From Bacteroidota bacterium (lineage in GTDB: Bacteria; Bacteroidota; Bacteroidia; Bacteroidales; Lentimicrobiaceae), in assembly GCA_023417935.1 (NCBI GenBank), contig JAEZDY010000026.1, positions 1-64,000 of the forward strand: a DNA stretch of 64,000 nucleotides, in the 5' to 3' direction. Under the pieces are notes generated by a model. It ran no database searches. It saw nothing but the letters and a program-made list of their open reading frames with translations, and had not been told where the DNA came from. Positions within the stretch are counted from its first letter, which is position 1. Every line of letters starts with the position of its first letter. Position numbers and translations under genes: made by a program. Positions 39,940 through 48,914 of the stretch are shown piece after piece.

Positions 39940-41724
39940 TTATATAAGATTGGTAGGAAGGTAGATAGTAAACTTAGCACCCTTGTTAGGTTCTGACCAA
40001 GCCTCAATAGTGCCAAAATGATTTTCTACAATTTTTTTGCATATTGCTAAACCAATACCACTGCCTGGGTAATGCTTTTTGTCATGCAATCTGAACAATA
40101 ACTGGAAGATTTTTTCTGTATATTGTGTTTCAAATCCAATACCATTATCACTGAATGTAATCTTGTAGAAGGTATCAGCCAATAAATCCTCCCTTGATGC
40201 TAAGGTTTCACTGTCAACTATCTCGGAGTTGATAGTGATTTTAAGCTTAACATCTTCCCTGGCAAATTTCAATGAATTACTGATAAGGTTGATGAAAAGT
40301 TGCTGAAGCTGATAGGGAATAGCATTCAAAACCGGAAGATCGTCAGATACAATTTCCGGATCTTTCTCCTCTATTTGTATTGCAAGTTCTTCCTTAGCAT
40401 TATCTAATATATTGTTAAGGTTGGTAGGCTCAAATTTTTTATTACCTGCATTTGTTCTTGAAAACATTAAAAGATCATTGATAAGTATCTGCATATGGGC
40501 AGCAGCGGCATGGATTCTCTTGAAGTATTCCTTCCCTTGCTTTGAAAAATTAGGTTGTTCAACCTCATTCAATCTGGAAATGAACATCTGTATTTTTCGC
40601 AGAGGAGCCTGAAGGTCATGACTTGCAACATAATTAAATGATGCCAGATCAGCATTAAACATCTCAAGTTTTTTGTTTTTTATTTCAAGCTCTTTATTAC
40701 CGATTACCAGCTCAGTAATATCCATATTAATTCCTATTAGATTTCGTAGGTTGTTATTATCAATTATTATCCTGCCTATTGATTTGATGTATTTTAGTTT
40801 GTTTTCTTTGGTGTAAATGCGGTATGAAAGTGTGAAAGGTTGATAATGCCTGAACGCATTTCTGAAAACATTTATAACGTCCTGCCTGTCGGAGGGATGT
40901 ACCATTTGCAGGAAAACATGAAGGTTTAATTTTTTTTCACGTGGAGCAAAACCTAAAAGGGCATAAAAGTTATCTGAAAAAGTGCTTATATTGTCCTTAA
41001 AATTATGACGCCAATTGCCCAATCCAGCCAGTTCTTCTGCCTCAGAAAAAGAATGATTTGTGATAGTCAACTCGTCATTCATACTTATTAACTTTTTACG
41101 TTCCTGATTTAACTTAATATAGAGGAATGTAAAAATCGTCAGCGTGATGACAACTATAGCAAAGTAAATAAATGGTGTACTGATAATTGACTCGATATGC
41201 TTTTTTTCTAATGACCTTAATTTCTCATCCTGATAAGAAATCATCTCTTCCATTTTTGGAATAGAAGATTCAAATAATTTATTTTTATTAACTCTCATAC
41301 TGACAGATGCAGTATCCTGATCATTAGGCTTTCCAATTGTGCTGATCAACAATTCAAGACGTGAATTAACCGATTGCTCTAATAATTTGAGGTTCCTCAA
41401 CTGATTTGCATCATTCGACAGCAGAGAATTGAGTCGTGTGAAGCACAAAGCAATAACTTCCTTACTATTCAGAATGGGTAGCAGAAATGAGGAATCTTTA
41501 GTCAGAATGAAACCATGTTGTGCAATTTCAACACACTTAAGTTGTGAATTCAGCCTTTCAAGCTCAATTTCAACATTAGTAGCATGCATTAATTTATTGG
41601 ACGACGAAAGGCTATCACTTATCTGCTCATAAGTTATACCGTATAGTAGAATCAGGAATATGAGTGACAGTACCGCAACAATTGTAACTAGAATTACTCT
41701 TAGTTGTGGTGCGGGAATTTTCAT
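39940..41724 (-). CDS. CHASE3-PAS sensor histidine kinase
   Basis: The 594-residue membrane kinase has a helix at about 12-33, an extracytoplasmic CHASE3-like helical domain (about 40-180), a second helix (about 185-205), a PAS_3 domain (about 225-340), the histidine box ASHDLQAPLRKIQ (about 373), and an ATPase domain with LISNSLKFA, DNGIGFE and GSGIGLAICKK. The start ATG at 41724 is preferred over the GTG one codon upstream. Ten bases separate it from the response regulator gene, so they form a pair. Its C-terminal kinase core is similar to that at 31.1 kb. Signal is unknown. Confidence 0.92.
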   Translation of the reverse strand: MKIPAPQLRVILVTIVAVLSLIFLILLYGITYEQISDSLSSSNKLMHATNVEIELERLNSQLKCVEIAQHGFILTKDSSFLLPILNSKEVIALCFTRLNSLLSNDANQLRNLKLLEQSVNSRLELLISTIGKPNDQDTASVSMRVNKNKLFESSIPKMEEMISYQDEKLRSLEKKHIESIISTPFIYFAIVVITLTIFTFLYIKLNQERKKLISMNDELTITNHSFSEAEELAGLGNWRHNFKDNISTFSDNFYALLGFAPREKKLNLHVFLQMVHPSDRQDVINVFRNAFRHYQPFTLSYRIYTKENKLKYIKSIGRIIIDNNNLRNLIGINMDITELVIGNKELEIKNKKLEMFNADLASFNYVASHDLQAPLRKIQMFISRLNEVEQPNFSKQGKEYFKRIHAAAAHMQILINDLLMFSRTNAGNKKFEPTNLNNILDNAKEELAIQIEEKDPEIVSDDLPVLNAIPYQLQQLFINLISNSLKFAREDVKLKITINSEIVDSETLASREDLLADTFYKITFSDNGIGFETQYTEKIFQLLFRLHDKKHYPGSGIGLAICKKIVENHFGTIEAWSEPNKGAKFTIYLPTNLI

Positions 41725-41734
41725 CACTTAAAAT

Positions 41735-42181
41735 CTAGATACTCAGTACAAAATGTTCTTTATTAAGCCCGGAAGTGTGGTATTGCCAGTTTATAGAGAG
41801 CACTTCAGATATTACTTTCTGCAATACCTTAAAATCATTTGGTTTTCTGATATAGATGTTTGCACCCTTAACAAATGTTTCTTCAATGTCATTGTCCGAT
41901 GCTGAAGTGGAATAAATAGCAATGGTCATGTCATTGTACTCTTTATTGGACCTTATTTCTTCAAGGCACTCGATACCCCCTTTTCTAGGCATGTTCAAAT
42001 CAAGGAACACAACATGTGGTTTCCCATTCTCCGAATTATTCAGATACTCCATCAATTCAACACCATCATTTACCATGGTGAGATCAGTTTTGATCTTAAC
42101 CTTATCTATAGCTTCCTTGAAAAAGAAACGATCATCTTCATCATCTTCAGCTAATATGATATTCAGAGGTTTATTGGCCAT
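41735..42181 (-). CDS. Single-domain response regulator (Rcp1-like)
   Basis: The 148-residue protein is a receiver domain only. Acidic pocket AEDDEDDRF (residues 11-19), phosphoacceptor Asp61 in VVFLDLNMPRKGG, the S/T in YSTSASD and the lysine in IRKPNDF are all present. There is no output domain, so it likely relays phosphate or binds a partner. It lies just upstream of the CHASE3 kinase gene, in the order regulator then kinase. Confidence 0.92.
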   Translation of the reverse strand: MANKPLNIILAEDDEDDRFFFKEAIDKVKIKTDLTMVNDGVELMEYLNNSENGKPHVVFLDLNMPRKGGIECLEEIRSNKEYNDMTIAIYSTSASDNDIEETFVKGANIYIRKPNDFKVLQKVISEVLSINWQYHTSGLNKEHFVLSI

Positions 42182-42267
42182 TTATAAATATTATTATTGT
42201 TAATAACACTTTAAGCAAGCAATCTCTAATCAAAGTGATATTAAAGAAACCTCGCTTGAGAAACTTC

Positions 42268-42882
42268 TTACTTGTTGGTATTTCCAGTAAGTGATGCTAA
42301 ATTAGGTATAATTTCCTTCTCCGTTACATTATCTATTTCACCTCGTCTCCGTTTTATTATTCTCTGGAATGCTGAAGGTGTTAAACCTGTTGTCTTCTTG
42401 AATTGGTATGATAGATGGGCTACACTGCTGTAACTAAGCTTATACGAAATTTCTGTGAGAGTAAGATCACCTTCCATGATAAGTTGCTTTGCTCTCTCTA
42501 TCTTTTGCATGATAATATAGTTGCCAATGGAGGTGTATGTATTCTCTGCAAATAAATTATGCAAGTAACCATAACTTCTATTCACTTTCTCAGCAATATA
42601 TGAGGATATTTTGGAGGTGGGGAGTCCCTCTTCTTTATAGATCATCTCCCTGATTACATCTTTGGTTTTTTGAACTAGTGTGCTTTTTAAGTTGTCAACG
42701 ATATCAATGCCATAATGATTGAGAAAATTGTTTAGTTGAAGTAGTTGAGTTTCTGATATATCGTTTAGTATTTCAATCTCACCTAACCCCCCCAACTCAA
42801 ATTCAAGACCTAACTCGTTAAGCTTCTCTCTTATTAAAACATTGACTGCGTAATGAATATCATACTTGATATAAAGTTTCAT
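42268..42882 (-). CDS. AraC-family transcriptional regulator
   Basis: The 204-residue protein has a C-terminal AraC/XylS DNA-binding domain (about 90-190) with two helix-turn-helix units (IGNYIIMQKIERAKQLIMEG and LTEISYKLSYSSVAHLSYQFKKTTGLTPSAF). The N-terminal 80 residues resemble the small HMA-like domain seen in a Bacteroidota regulator group that normally carries a metal-binding cysteine near the start. Here that position lacks cysteine (YDIHYAVNVLIREKL). A degenerate or altered sensor is inferred. It is preceded by its own -7 element and lies 86 bases upstream of the response regulator. Confidence 0.88.
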   Translation of the reverse strand: MKLYIKYDIHYAVNVLIREKLNELGLEFELGGLGEIEILNDISETQLLQLNNFLNHYGIDIVDNLKSTLVQKTKDVIREMIYKEEGLPTSKISSYIAEKVNRSYGYLHNLFAENTYTSIGNYIIMQKIERAKQLIMEGDLTLTEISYKLSYSSVAHLSYQFKKTTGLTPSAFQRIIKRRRGEIDNVTEKEIIPNLASLTGNTNK

Positions 42883-42948
42883 AATTCCTATGTGTTAAGC
42901 GTAACAAAAACAACAAAAAAATGCTTTTTGTTTTCGTTTTGTGAACCA

Positions 42949-42956
42949 CAAAAATA
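42949..42956 (-). promoter_or_regulatory. -7 element (TATTTTTG) of the AraC regulator gene
   Basis: On the minus strand TATTTTTG matches TAnnTTTG, 66 bp ahead of the start codon. TTTG at 42972-42975 is 15 bases upstream, closer than the usual -33 spacing. Confidence 0.4.
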
Positions 42957-43046
42957 CAACAATATTTGCGCCAAATTGAAAATCAGGGGTTTATCTATAA
43001 AATACCATGATGATATTTTTTTTGTCATCAAATATTACATTAAAAG

Positions 43047-43808
43047 TTACCTTGTAAACACCCATCTCTCGTTTGATGATTCATTAGCATTGTAGGAATA
43101 TCCTTCATAGTCAAACATCTTTAGCTCTTCAGGATCCGTTATTTCTTTATCAATAATAAACCTGGTCATTAATCCTCTGGCTTTCTTGCCATTGAAGCTA
43201 ATAAACTTATATTCCCCATTACTGAACTCCATAAAAAAGGGAGTTATGAGTTTGGTTCCTTTAATTGGTTTTAAGGCCTTGAAGTATTCAGCTGATGCCA
43301 GGTTAATCAATACTTTCGATTTCGCTTGTTTTAAATCACTCTTAACCTGGTTTGTTAGTTTCTCTCCCCAGAATGCATATAAGTTGTTGAAATTTTTCCC
43401 CTTCAAATTAACTCCCATTTCCAAGCGATATGGCATGATAACATCGGTAGGCTTTAGTAATCCGTATAGGCCCGACAAGATGCGAACATGTTTATCGGCA
43501 AACTCAATTTGTTTATCATTCAACTCCCAGGCTTTAAGTCCCTCATAAACATCTCCCATAAAAGCAGCGATGCAAGGCTTAGCATCCTGTTCACTGAATG
43601 GCAATCGCCATTCTCTGTATCGCTGAGCATTAAGATCAGCTAGCTTAAAGCTAATATTCATCAGTTCCTTCAATTCATCAACTTTCGTCTTTTTCAATAT
43701 AGATACTAATTTAGCCGAATGCTTGATAAAAAAAGGCTCACTTCCATATTTAATATGCGTTGGATTTTTGAAATCCAATGTTTTTGAAGGTGACAGTAGA
43801 ATGATCAT
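43047..43808 (-). CDS. yaaA: Peroxide stress protein YaaA (DUF328)
   Basis: YaaA lowers free intracellular iron under peroxide stress in E. coli. The 253-residue protein begins MIILLSPSKTLDF, the strongly conserved family start; a longer in-frame form is rejected for this reason. Further family segments are AFMGDVYEGLKA (about 72), LSGLYGLLKP (about 98), and KARGLMTRFII (about 219). It is a soluble monodomain protein, upstream of nothing obvious, with mscL 40 bases away. It continues the oxidative-stress theme. Confidence 0.93.
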   Translation of the reverse strand: MIILLSPSKTLDFKNPTHIKYGSEPFFIKHSAKLVSILKKTKVDELKELMNISFKLADLNAQRYREWRLPFSEQDAKPCIAAFMGDVYEGLKAWELNDKQIEFADKHVRILSGLYGLLKPTDVIMPYRLEMGVNLKGKNFNNLYAFWGEKLTNQVKSDLKQAKSKVLINLASAEYFKALKPIKGTKLITPFFMEFSNGEYKFISFNGKKARGLMTRFIIDKEITDPEELKMFDYEGYSYNANESSNERWVFTR

Positions 43809-43848
43809 TAGCTTTAAGTTATAACTGACCAACGTTTATTATCAACAA

Positions 43849-44250
43849 TTATTTATTCTTCAGCAAGTCGCGTATTTCAGTTAGAAGTATTTGATCCTGA
43901 GTTGGCGGAACTGGAGTGTCAACGGGTACCTCTTTCTTTTTCTGCATCATAATCATTGCCCTGATAACTAAGAATATTGCTGCTGCAACAATAAGGAAGT
44001 CAACAACATTTTGAATGAACATACCATAATTAATAGTAACAGCAGGAGCTGTTTCAGTGGCCGAAATAAGCGTAAGTGCGTATTCCTTAAAGTCTAGCCC
44101 ACCAAGCAATACACCTAGAGGCGGCATTAGAATGTCGTTAACGAATGATGTAACAACTTTACCAAAAGCTGCGCCTATCACAACTGCAACGGCCAGGTCA
44201 ATTACGTTGCCACGCATGGCAAATGCTTTAAATTCTTGTAAAAGTTTCAT
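43849..44250 (-). CDS. mscL: Large-conductance mechanosensitive channel
   Basis: MscL opens when membrane tension is high and releases solutes during osmotic downshock. The 133-residue protein matches the family: EFKAFAMRGNVIDLAVAVVIGAAFGKVV at the N-terminus (first helix), a periplasmic loop, a second helix (about 78-100, VDFLIVAAAIFLVIRAM), and a charged C-terminal helix ending ILLTEIRDLLKNK. All are typical. It lies between DUF3078 and yaaA on the minus strand. Confidence 0.96.
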   Translation of the reverse strand: MKLLQEFKAFAMRGNVIDLAVAVVIGAAFGKVVTSFVNDILMPPLGVLLGGLDFKEYALTLISATETAPAVTINYGMFIQNVVDFLIVAAAIFLVIRAMIMMQKKKEVPVDTPVPPTQDQILLTEIRDLLKNK

Positions 44251-44273
44251 AGTTAGATATTGATTTGGTTAAT

Positions 44274-45137
44274 TTAAAAATCCATTGCAAAACCGACTCC
44301 AAATGTTTGCTTCCATTGAGTTCGAGGACCAGAAAACCCGTTTTCATCAGTTATGTTAATATCATCGTCATACATTAGCGTAACCCCAACGAAGCTAGAG
44401 ATGTATTTATTTACTTTCAGCGAAAGCATAGAATCCCAGTCAACATCAATATTTTCGGTATTTTCCAGATAGTTGCTAAAGAGTTGAAGTTTGCTTTTAA
44501 ACTCAACATTCTTCATGATTTCCTTTTGAAACATGGCAATAACTGCAGCTCCAAGTTCAAAACGTATATGCTCCCCACGATCTACGCCATATGCGCCAGA
44601 ATCAGAGAGTGCCTGATCCATCACTATTGTCAATTTACCGGTAAATGGCAGAAATGACAATGAGAAGTAATCTGTTGGCTTATAATCAATACCTACTCCC
44701 AATTGCACATATGCAGGAGATAGGAATGTTGATAGAATGACAGAATCATTCGGATAATTGTAGCCGTCACTGAACTGTGTCTTGAAATTAAAGTTTGTAC
44801 TGAAATAAAGCTTGTCAGCTATCTCGTATCCATATTTGGTGAGAAAGTCGATTTTATCATCACTTTTACGCAGAGTTTGATCTCCAATTTTAACCAAACC
44901 ATAGGCGAGATCTAAGTTACTGTCCCATATTCTTTTCCCTTCTTTATAGTTTGCAAACAAATTCAGCAAACCGTTTCCTCCAAAACTATTTTCTCCTCCG
45001 GCTGCCCAGTTGGAAAAGGAAACCTGTGTGAAGTTAATGGCGACTTTACCACCCTTTTTCCAGGTTGTATCGCTTTGAGAATATACAAGGGATGAAATGC
45101 CCACCAGGACAAGAAATAAGAGTAGTTTCTTTTTCAT
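44274..45137 (-). CDS. DUF3078 outer-membrane protein
   Basis: This 287-residue protein has a signal peptide (MKKKLLLFLVLVGISSLVYSQ) and the DUF3078 start WKKGGKVAINFTQVSFSNWAAGGENSF. Alternating amphipathic strands and the final aromatic residue (FGVGFAMDF) fit a small outer-membrane beta-barrel. Its role is not known. It has its own -7 element and is 24 bases upstream of mscL. Confidence 0.88.
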   Translation of the reverse strand: MKKKLLLFLVLVGISSLVYSQSDTTWKKGGKVAINFTQVSFSNWAAGGENSFGGNGLLNLFANYKEGKRIWDSNLDLAYGLVKIGDQTLRKSDDKIDFLTKYGYEIADKLYFSTNFNFKTQFSDGYNYPNDSVILSTFLSPAYVQLGVGIDYKPTDYFSLSFLPFTGKLTIVMDQALSDSGAYGVDRGEHIRFELGAAVIAMFQKEIMKNVEFKSKLQLFSNYLENTENIDVDWDSMLSLKVNKYISSFVGVTLMYDDDINITDENGFSGPRTQWKQTFGVGFAMDF

Positions 45138-45181
45138 AGGTTAGTGTTAGGTTTGATTACTATTTATTAATTTATTATTCG

Positions 45182-45189
45182 CAAAATTA
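45182..45189 (-). promoter_or_regulatory. -7 element (TAATTTTG) of the DUF3078 gene
   Basis: On the minus strand TAATTTTG matches TAnnTTTG, 44 bp before the ATG at 45137. A -33 box is not evident. Confidence 0.42.
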
Positions 45190-45214
45190 AGTTTGAGTTT
45201 ATGCTAACGGTATT

Positions 45215-46018
45215 TTATCCTCCGTAACTCGATTTAATAACTGGGTTGAATAAACCATCTGCGCCTCTGTCAAGGTTAAAGCTGATTGTCAAACTTGTTC
45301 TTGTTCTTACTGCTTTAAGGTTATAAGTACCAGGCATCCATTTTAGTGATCTGAGTAAACGTATGGCTTCCTCGTTACATCCGGCCCCTAATGAATTCAC
45401 TATAACCATGTTTGAGATTTTACCATTGGTTTCAACAATAAATGACAGCTTGACGGTGCCTGAAAGATTCTGTTTAATAGCTGCTTCGGGATATTTAAGA
45501 TTAGCTACAATGTATGACGGTAAGTTTTGCTCATTTCCTGCGAATACGGGATGGGGTGAAGTTTCAACATTGCGGTACCAATAAACCTTGCCAGAAGAAT
45601 CAACAGGTTCATAGGGATTTATTATTGTCGAATATCCTCTGGATTTACAGAGCCGATCATATTTTTTCTTGTTGAAGGATATTTCAAAATGCTTTGTATC
45701 CTTTGCAGGAACGCCTCTGAATGTTGCATGTTGCCATTCAATAAGCCTGAATATTCTGATAGTTTCATAGTATGCAGCAGAATCGGGTGTGTTAACTTCT
45801 CTTATATCTGTAACATGACCTTTTTCATCAAGATCAAAGAGAAAGGACACTTTTCCTTCAATGCCTTTCTTATACATTGATTCAGGATAAATTAATTCCT
45901 GGTCAATGAAGTATTGTAGCTGATTCTTACCACCAACAGGCTGAGCATTGATAAAGTCCTGTGCTCTTAAACCAGTGTAAACCAGTATGAGTAAAACTGC
46001 AATTGATAGTGATTTCAT
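45215..46018 (-). CDS. Exported protein with two tandem TonB C-terminal-like domains
   Basis: The start at the ATG 46018 gives a signal peptide (MKSLSIAVLLILVYTGLRAQ). Two domains of the TonB_C type follow: about residues 30-125 (YPESMYKKGIEGKVSFLFDLDEKG...) and about 160-258 (YPEAAIKQNLSGTVKLSFIVETNG...). There is no proline-rich linker and no membrane anchor after the signal peptide. It thus differs from true TonB and would be a soluble periplasmic protein that binds TonB-box peptides, a scaffold or competitor. It is a single gene; the 46019-46273 spacer shows nothing recognisable. Confidence 0.82.
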   Translation of the reverse strand: MKSLSIAVLLILVYTGLRAQDFINAQPVGGKNQLQYFIDQELIYPESMYKKGIEGKVSFLFDLDEKGHVTDIREVNTPDSAAYYETIRIFRLIEWQHATFRGVPAKDTKHFEISFNKKKYDRLCKSRGYSTIINPYEPVDSSGKVYWYRNVETSPHPVFAGNEQNLPSYIVANLKYPEAAIKQNLSGTVKLSFIVETNGKISNMVIVNSLGAGCNEEAIRLLRSLKWMPGTYNLKAVRTRTSLTISFNLDRGADGLFNPVIKSSYGG

Positions 46019-46273
46019 CAACTCCTTGTTTATGACATTTTTTGAACTACCCACCCTCAAATTGATAGGTAAATTTACTAATTAATTTTATAAAGTCAAG
46101 TCTGTTAATAAATTTAGCGAAATGGTAGTATTAGAAACCCGGAGGTTAAGCGTAAAAACCTTTGACGAGACTTACAAATAAATTCGGAGGGCGTATATAT
46201 AAATTCCTACAAGTGTGCAGTTTCTGGAACTTGGATTGTTATAAGCAAACTGGTAAGTAAGGAAAAAAAGTGT

Positions 46274-47029
46274 TTATATAGGAGTAATAGTTTCTGATTT
46301 GACCCAACCTTTACTTCCGTTGTCAATTTTTATTTCTTTCCAGCCAGTAAGTTCATCAATTATCTGCACTTTTAAACCTTCGTGAATGACAAACAAGTCG
46401 GTACCTGATTCTTCCGGAGAGCTTTTAACGGATAATGATGCAGCGAAAACTATAGCTTCATGTTTATTTATTGCTTTTTTGTAAGTATCATTGGCAATAA
46501 TAAACACAAGGGTAGTTAAAACCAATACAAATACACCAACAGTGAGTAACCATCTGCGGACATTAATAGATGTTGAAAGGAGGAAAAGTGCTATGATTAT
46601 GAAGAATATGGTAATAAGCACAATTGAAAAAATGGCCCACTCATCAGGTGAATACATTTGTTTTAGGGAATCCCACCACCTTTCATAAAATAATTTAGGC
46701 AGTTGGTCAATTTTATCAATAATCTGATTATTTGCAACCCTAAGGTTGTAAACAATATCTTCATTACCAGGGTCAAGCTTTAAGGCGCGTTCATAATACA
46801 GAATAGAAGATGGAATCTCATTCAGCTTATAGTATGCATTTCCCAAATTATAGTACAATTCAGAGGAAGCATAGCCTTCTTTTATTACCTTTTCATATAA
46901 CTCAACAGCGCTAGTATAAAGTCCTTCCTGATATGCTTTGTTTGCTTTGTTGATATTGGTTTGTGGACTAGCAAATGATGCTTTTACAACCAATGAAAAG
47001 AGAACTAAGAGGAAACTTATTTTCTTCAT
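46274..47029 (-). CDS. batE: BatE: TPR and SH3-like protein of the Bat operon
   Basis: This 251-residue protein has a signal peptide (MKKISFLLVLFSLVVKASFA), TPR repeats (about 25-95; YEKVIKEGYASSELYYNLGNAYYKLNEIPSSILYYERALKLDP), two helices (about 125-150, 160-180) and a C-terminal SH3-like domain (VIHEGLKVQIIDELTGWKEIKIDNGSKGWV). This fits BatE. It lies 12 bases after batD and ends the Bat operon. Confidence 0.88.
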   Translation of the reverse strand: MKKISFLLVLFSLVVKASFASPQTNINKANKAYQEGLYTSAVELYEKVIKEGYASSELYYNLGNAYYKLNEIPSSILYYERALKLDPGNEDIVYNLRVANNQIIDKIDQLPKLFYERWWDSLKQMYSPDEWAIFSIVLITIFFIIIALFLLSTSINVRRWLLTVGVFVLVLTTLVFIIANDTYKKAINKHEAIVFAASLSVKSSPEESGTDLFVIHEGLKVQIIDELTGWKEIKIDNGSKGWVKSETITPI

Positions 47030-47041
47030 AATATTATTGCC

Positions 47042-48883
47042 TTACTTGAGTTCTTGTTCGGTTTGGGTAATAACTTCCATAGCTTCAGTGTATAAATTGC
47101 CCATCACCTCTGATTTATCTCCTGGGGCAAATCTTACATATTCACAATTATTGAGGGTGCTGACAAATTTCATTATCAGTTCCTCCTTTACTTGCTTGCT
47201 CTTGAGAGCACCATATACTGAATCTATTGAAAGTGCCGATCTTGAAATATTAAACTTATCACTGATATAACCCCATAATGCATTAGAAATCTCGGTACAA
47301 AATGCTGATTGATTACCATTTTTTAAATACTGTTCAGCAGCTTTTAGTCTTTTACGGGCAATACCAGTTGCCTTTTTATTCCTAACCAGCGCAACATTAC
47401 CTCTTCTTTTAAGCTCCTTCTGCCAGATGATTATAAACAACACAAAAAGTATAAATGGCAATAGGAATAACAACCAGTAAATGCCTGTACCAAAGAATAA
47501 TGTATTGATCGGCCTCAGATTAAAGGCATCAGTTTTAATAAACCTTATATCTGTCCCAATATATTGAAAGTCCTCCTTGTTTGCACCTGCCCTAACATAA
47601 CTGTCGTTGCCTGTTCCTTTTTCAACGGTAATCTTGAATTCAGGTGTAGTTAGTGTTTTGTAGTTTTTACTGTTAAGGTCGAAATAAACAAACGGTGCAG
47701 ACTTAATAGTATAATTGCCATGATTACGAGGTACAATAAGGAATTCAAATGTTCTTGTACCTGACATTCCCGAAGTTGTGGTTTTAATATCATCAACTAT
47801 CCTCGGATCGTAGACTTCAAAATCAGGTGGAAAGTTTATGTTTGGTTTATCAATAAGCTTAATATTTCCGCTTCCGCTAATGATATACTTAAGTGTTAGG
47901 GCATCATTGGCTTGAAGCTTGTTCTTATCAATACTGGCATTCAGTTTAAAACTTCCGACAGCTCCTGTAAAATCAGCAGTTTTTTGATTTTGAGGTAATG
48001 GCCTTACCCGCAGTGTAATAGCATTTGAATAAAGCGTTTTTTGAACATTCTGATAATTACTGCCAAAGAAGCTGTCATTGAAAAAATCGTCAAATGGATC
48101 ATTTGATCTGCGCCTTTTTTTCTCTATCTGGGCCGTTACCTCCAATTCAAGTGGCTCGATTACCAGATCGCCTGATTTCTGCGCAAATAAGGCATCTTTC
48201 TTAACCTCAGCAACCACATATTCCTGCCCATTAAGAAATTCGCGGTATTGATTCAAGGTGGCGTTATTTTCAAGCAGGTTTTCTTTCCAGAATCCGGTTA
48301 ATGAAGGTATTTTAATAAATTTAGGGGATGCTATCGGAATACTGGTGTATAGCTTATAAGTGACAATTACCTGTTCACCCTGGTAGGGGTTATTCTTATT
48401 GACTGTTGCTTTAAGGAATAGATTCTTTGAACTAATATCGGGGGTTGACTGAGTAGCATTTTGATTTGTTGCAGGCTTTGATGTCCCTTTTACAACAGTT
48501 ATGCTTATTGGATTCGATTGATAGGTTTGACCATCAACAGTAACGCTTGCTGATGCAATTGTGAAACTGCCTTCTTTTATAGCTTGAAGTATGTAGGTAT
48601 ATGAGTATTCAACGGCACGGGTTACCTTATTGTTGATAACCTGCATACTAGTGCTCGAACTTGGATTAGGCCCTGATAAGACTGCAAAATCCTTAATTGC
48701 GGGAGCTTTAAAACCTGTTGCCTGGGCATTAACACTGAATATTAGTCTGAATTGATCACCAACTGCAACCTGATCAAGTGCTGATGCCTTAAATTCAACT
48801 TGCTGACCATATCCTCCTTTAAAAGTGAAGATAAACAGAAGACTGAGAATAACACTTTTAAAAAACATATTCCTTGTAACCAT
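47042..48883 (-). CDS. batD: BatD: oxygen-tolerance protein of the Bat operon
   Basis: The protein of about 613 residues has a signal peptide (MFFKSVILSLLFIFTFKGGYG), an extended periplasmic region with Ig-like strands, and one helix near the C-terminus (about 460-480), followed by a cytosolic tail. Family segments are GDQFRLIFSVNA near the start and GGNIKL-type YIISGSGNIKLIDKP (about 330). BatD is part of the aerotolerance operon of Bacteroides fragilis. The TTG start at 48895 is rejected; ATGs at 48883 or 48868 fit, the latter giving the best signal peptide. It is followed by batE and preceded by batC. Confidence 0.88.
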   Translation of the reverse strand: MVTRNMFFKSVILSLLFIFTFKGGYGQQVEFKASALDQVAVGDQFRLIFSVNAQATGFKAPAIKDFAVLSGPNPSSSTSMQVINNKVTRAVEYSYTYILQAIKEGSFTIASASVTVDGQTYQSNPISITVVKGTSKPATNQNATQSTPDISSKNLFLKATVNKNNPYQGEQVIVTYKLYTSIPIASPKFIKIPSLTGFWKENLLENNATLNQYREFLNGQEYVVAEVKKDALFAQKSGDLVIEPLELEVTAQIEKKRRRSNDPFDDFFNDSFFGSNYQNVQKTLYSNAITLRVRPLPQNQKTADFTGAVGSFKLNASIDKNKLQANDALTLKYIISGSGNIKLIDKPNINFPPDFEVYDPRIVDDIKTTTSGMSGTRTFEFLIVPRNHGNYTIKSAPFVYFDLNSKNYKTLTTPEFKITVEKGTGNDSYVRAGANKEDFQYIGTDIRFIKTDAFNLRPINTLFFGTGIYWLLFLLPFILFVLFIIIWQKELKRRGNVALVRNKKATGIARKRLKAAEQYLKNGNQSAFCTEISNALWGYISDKFNISRSALSIDSVYGALKSKQVKEELIMKFVSTLNNCEYVRFAPGDKSEVMGNLYTEAMEVITQTEQELK

Positions 48884-48914
48884 ATGCCGTATCAAGTTAG
48901 CTAATTACCATTTA

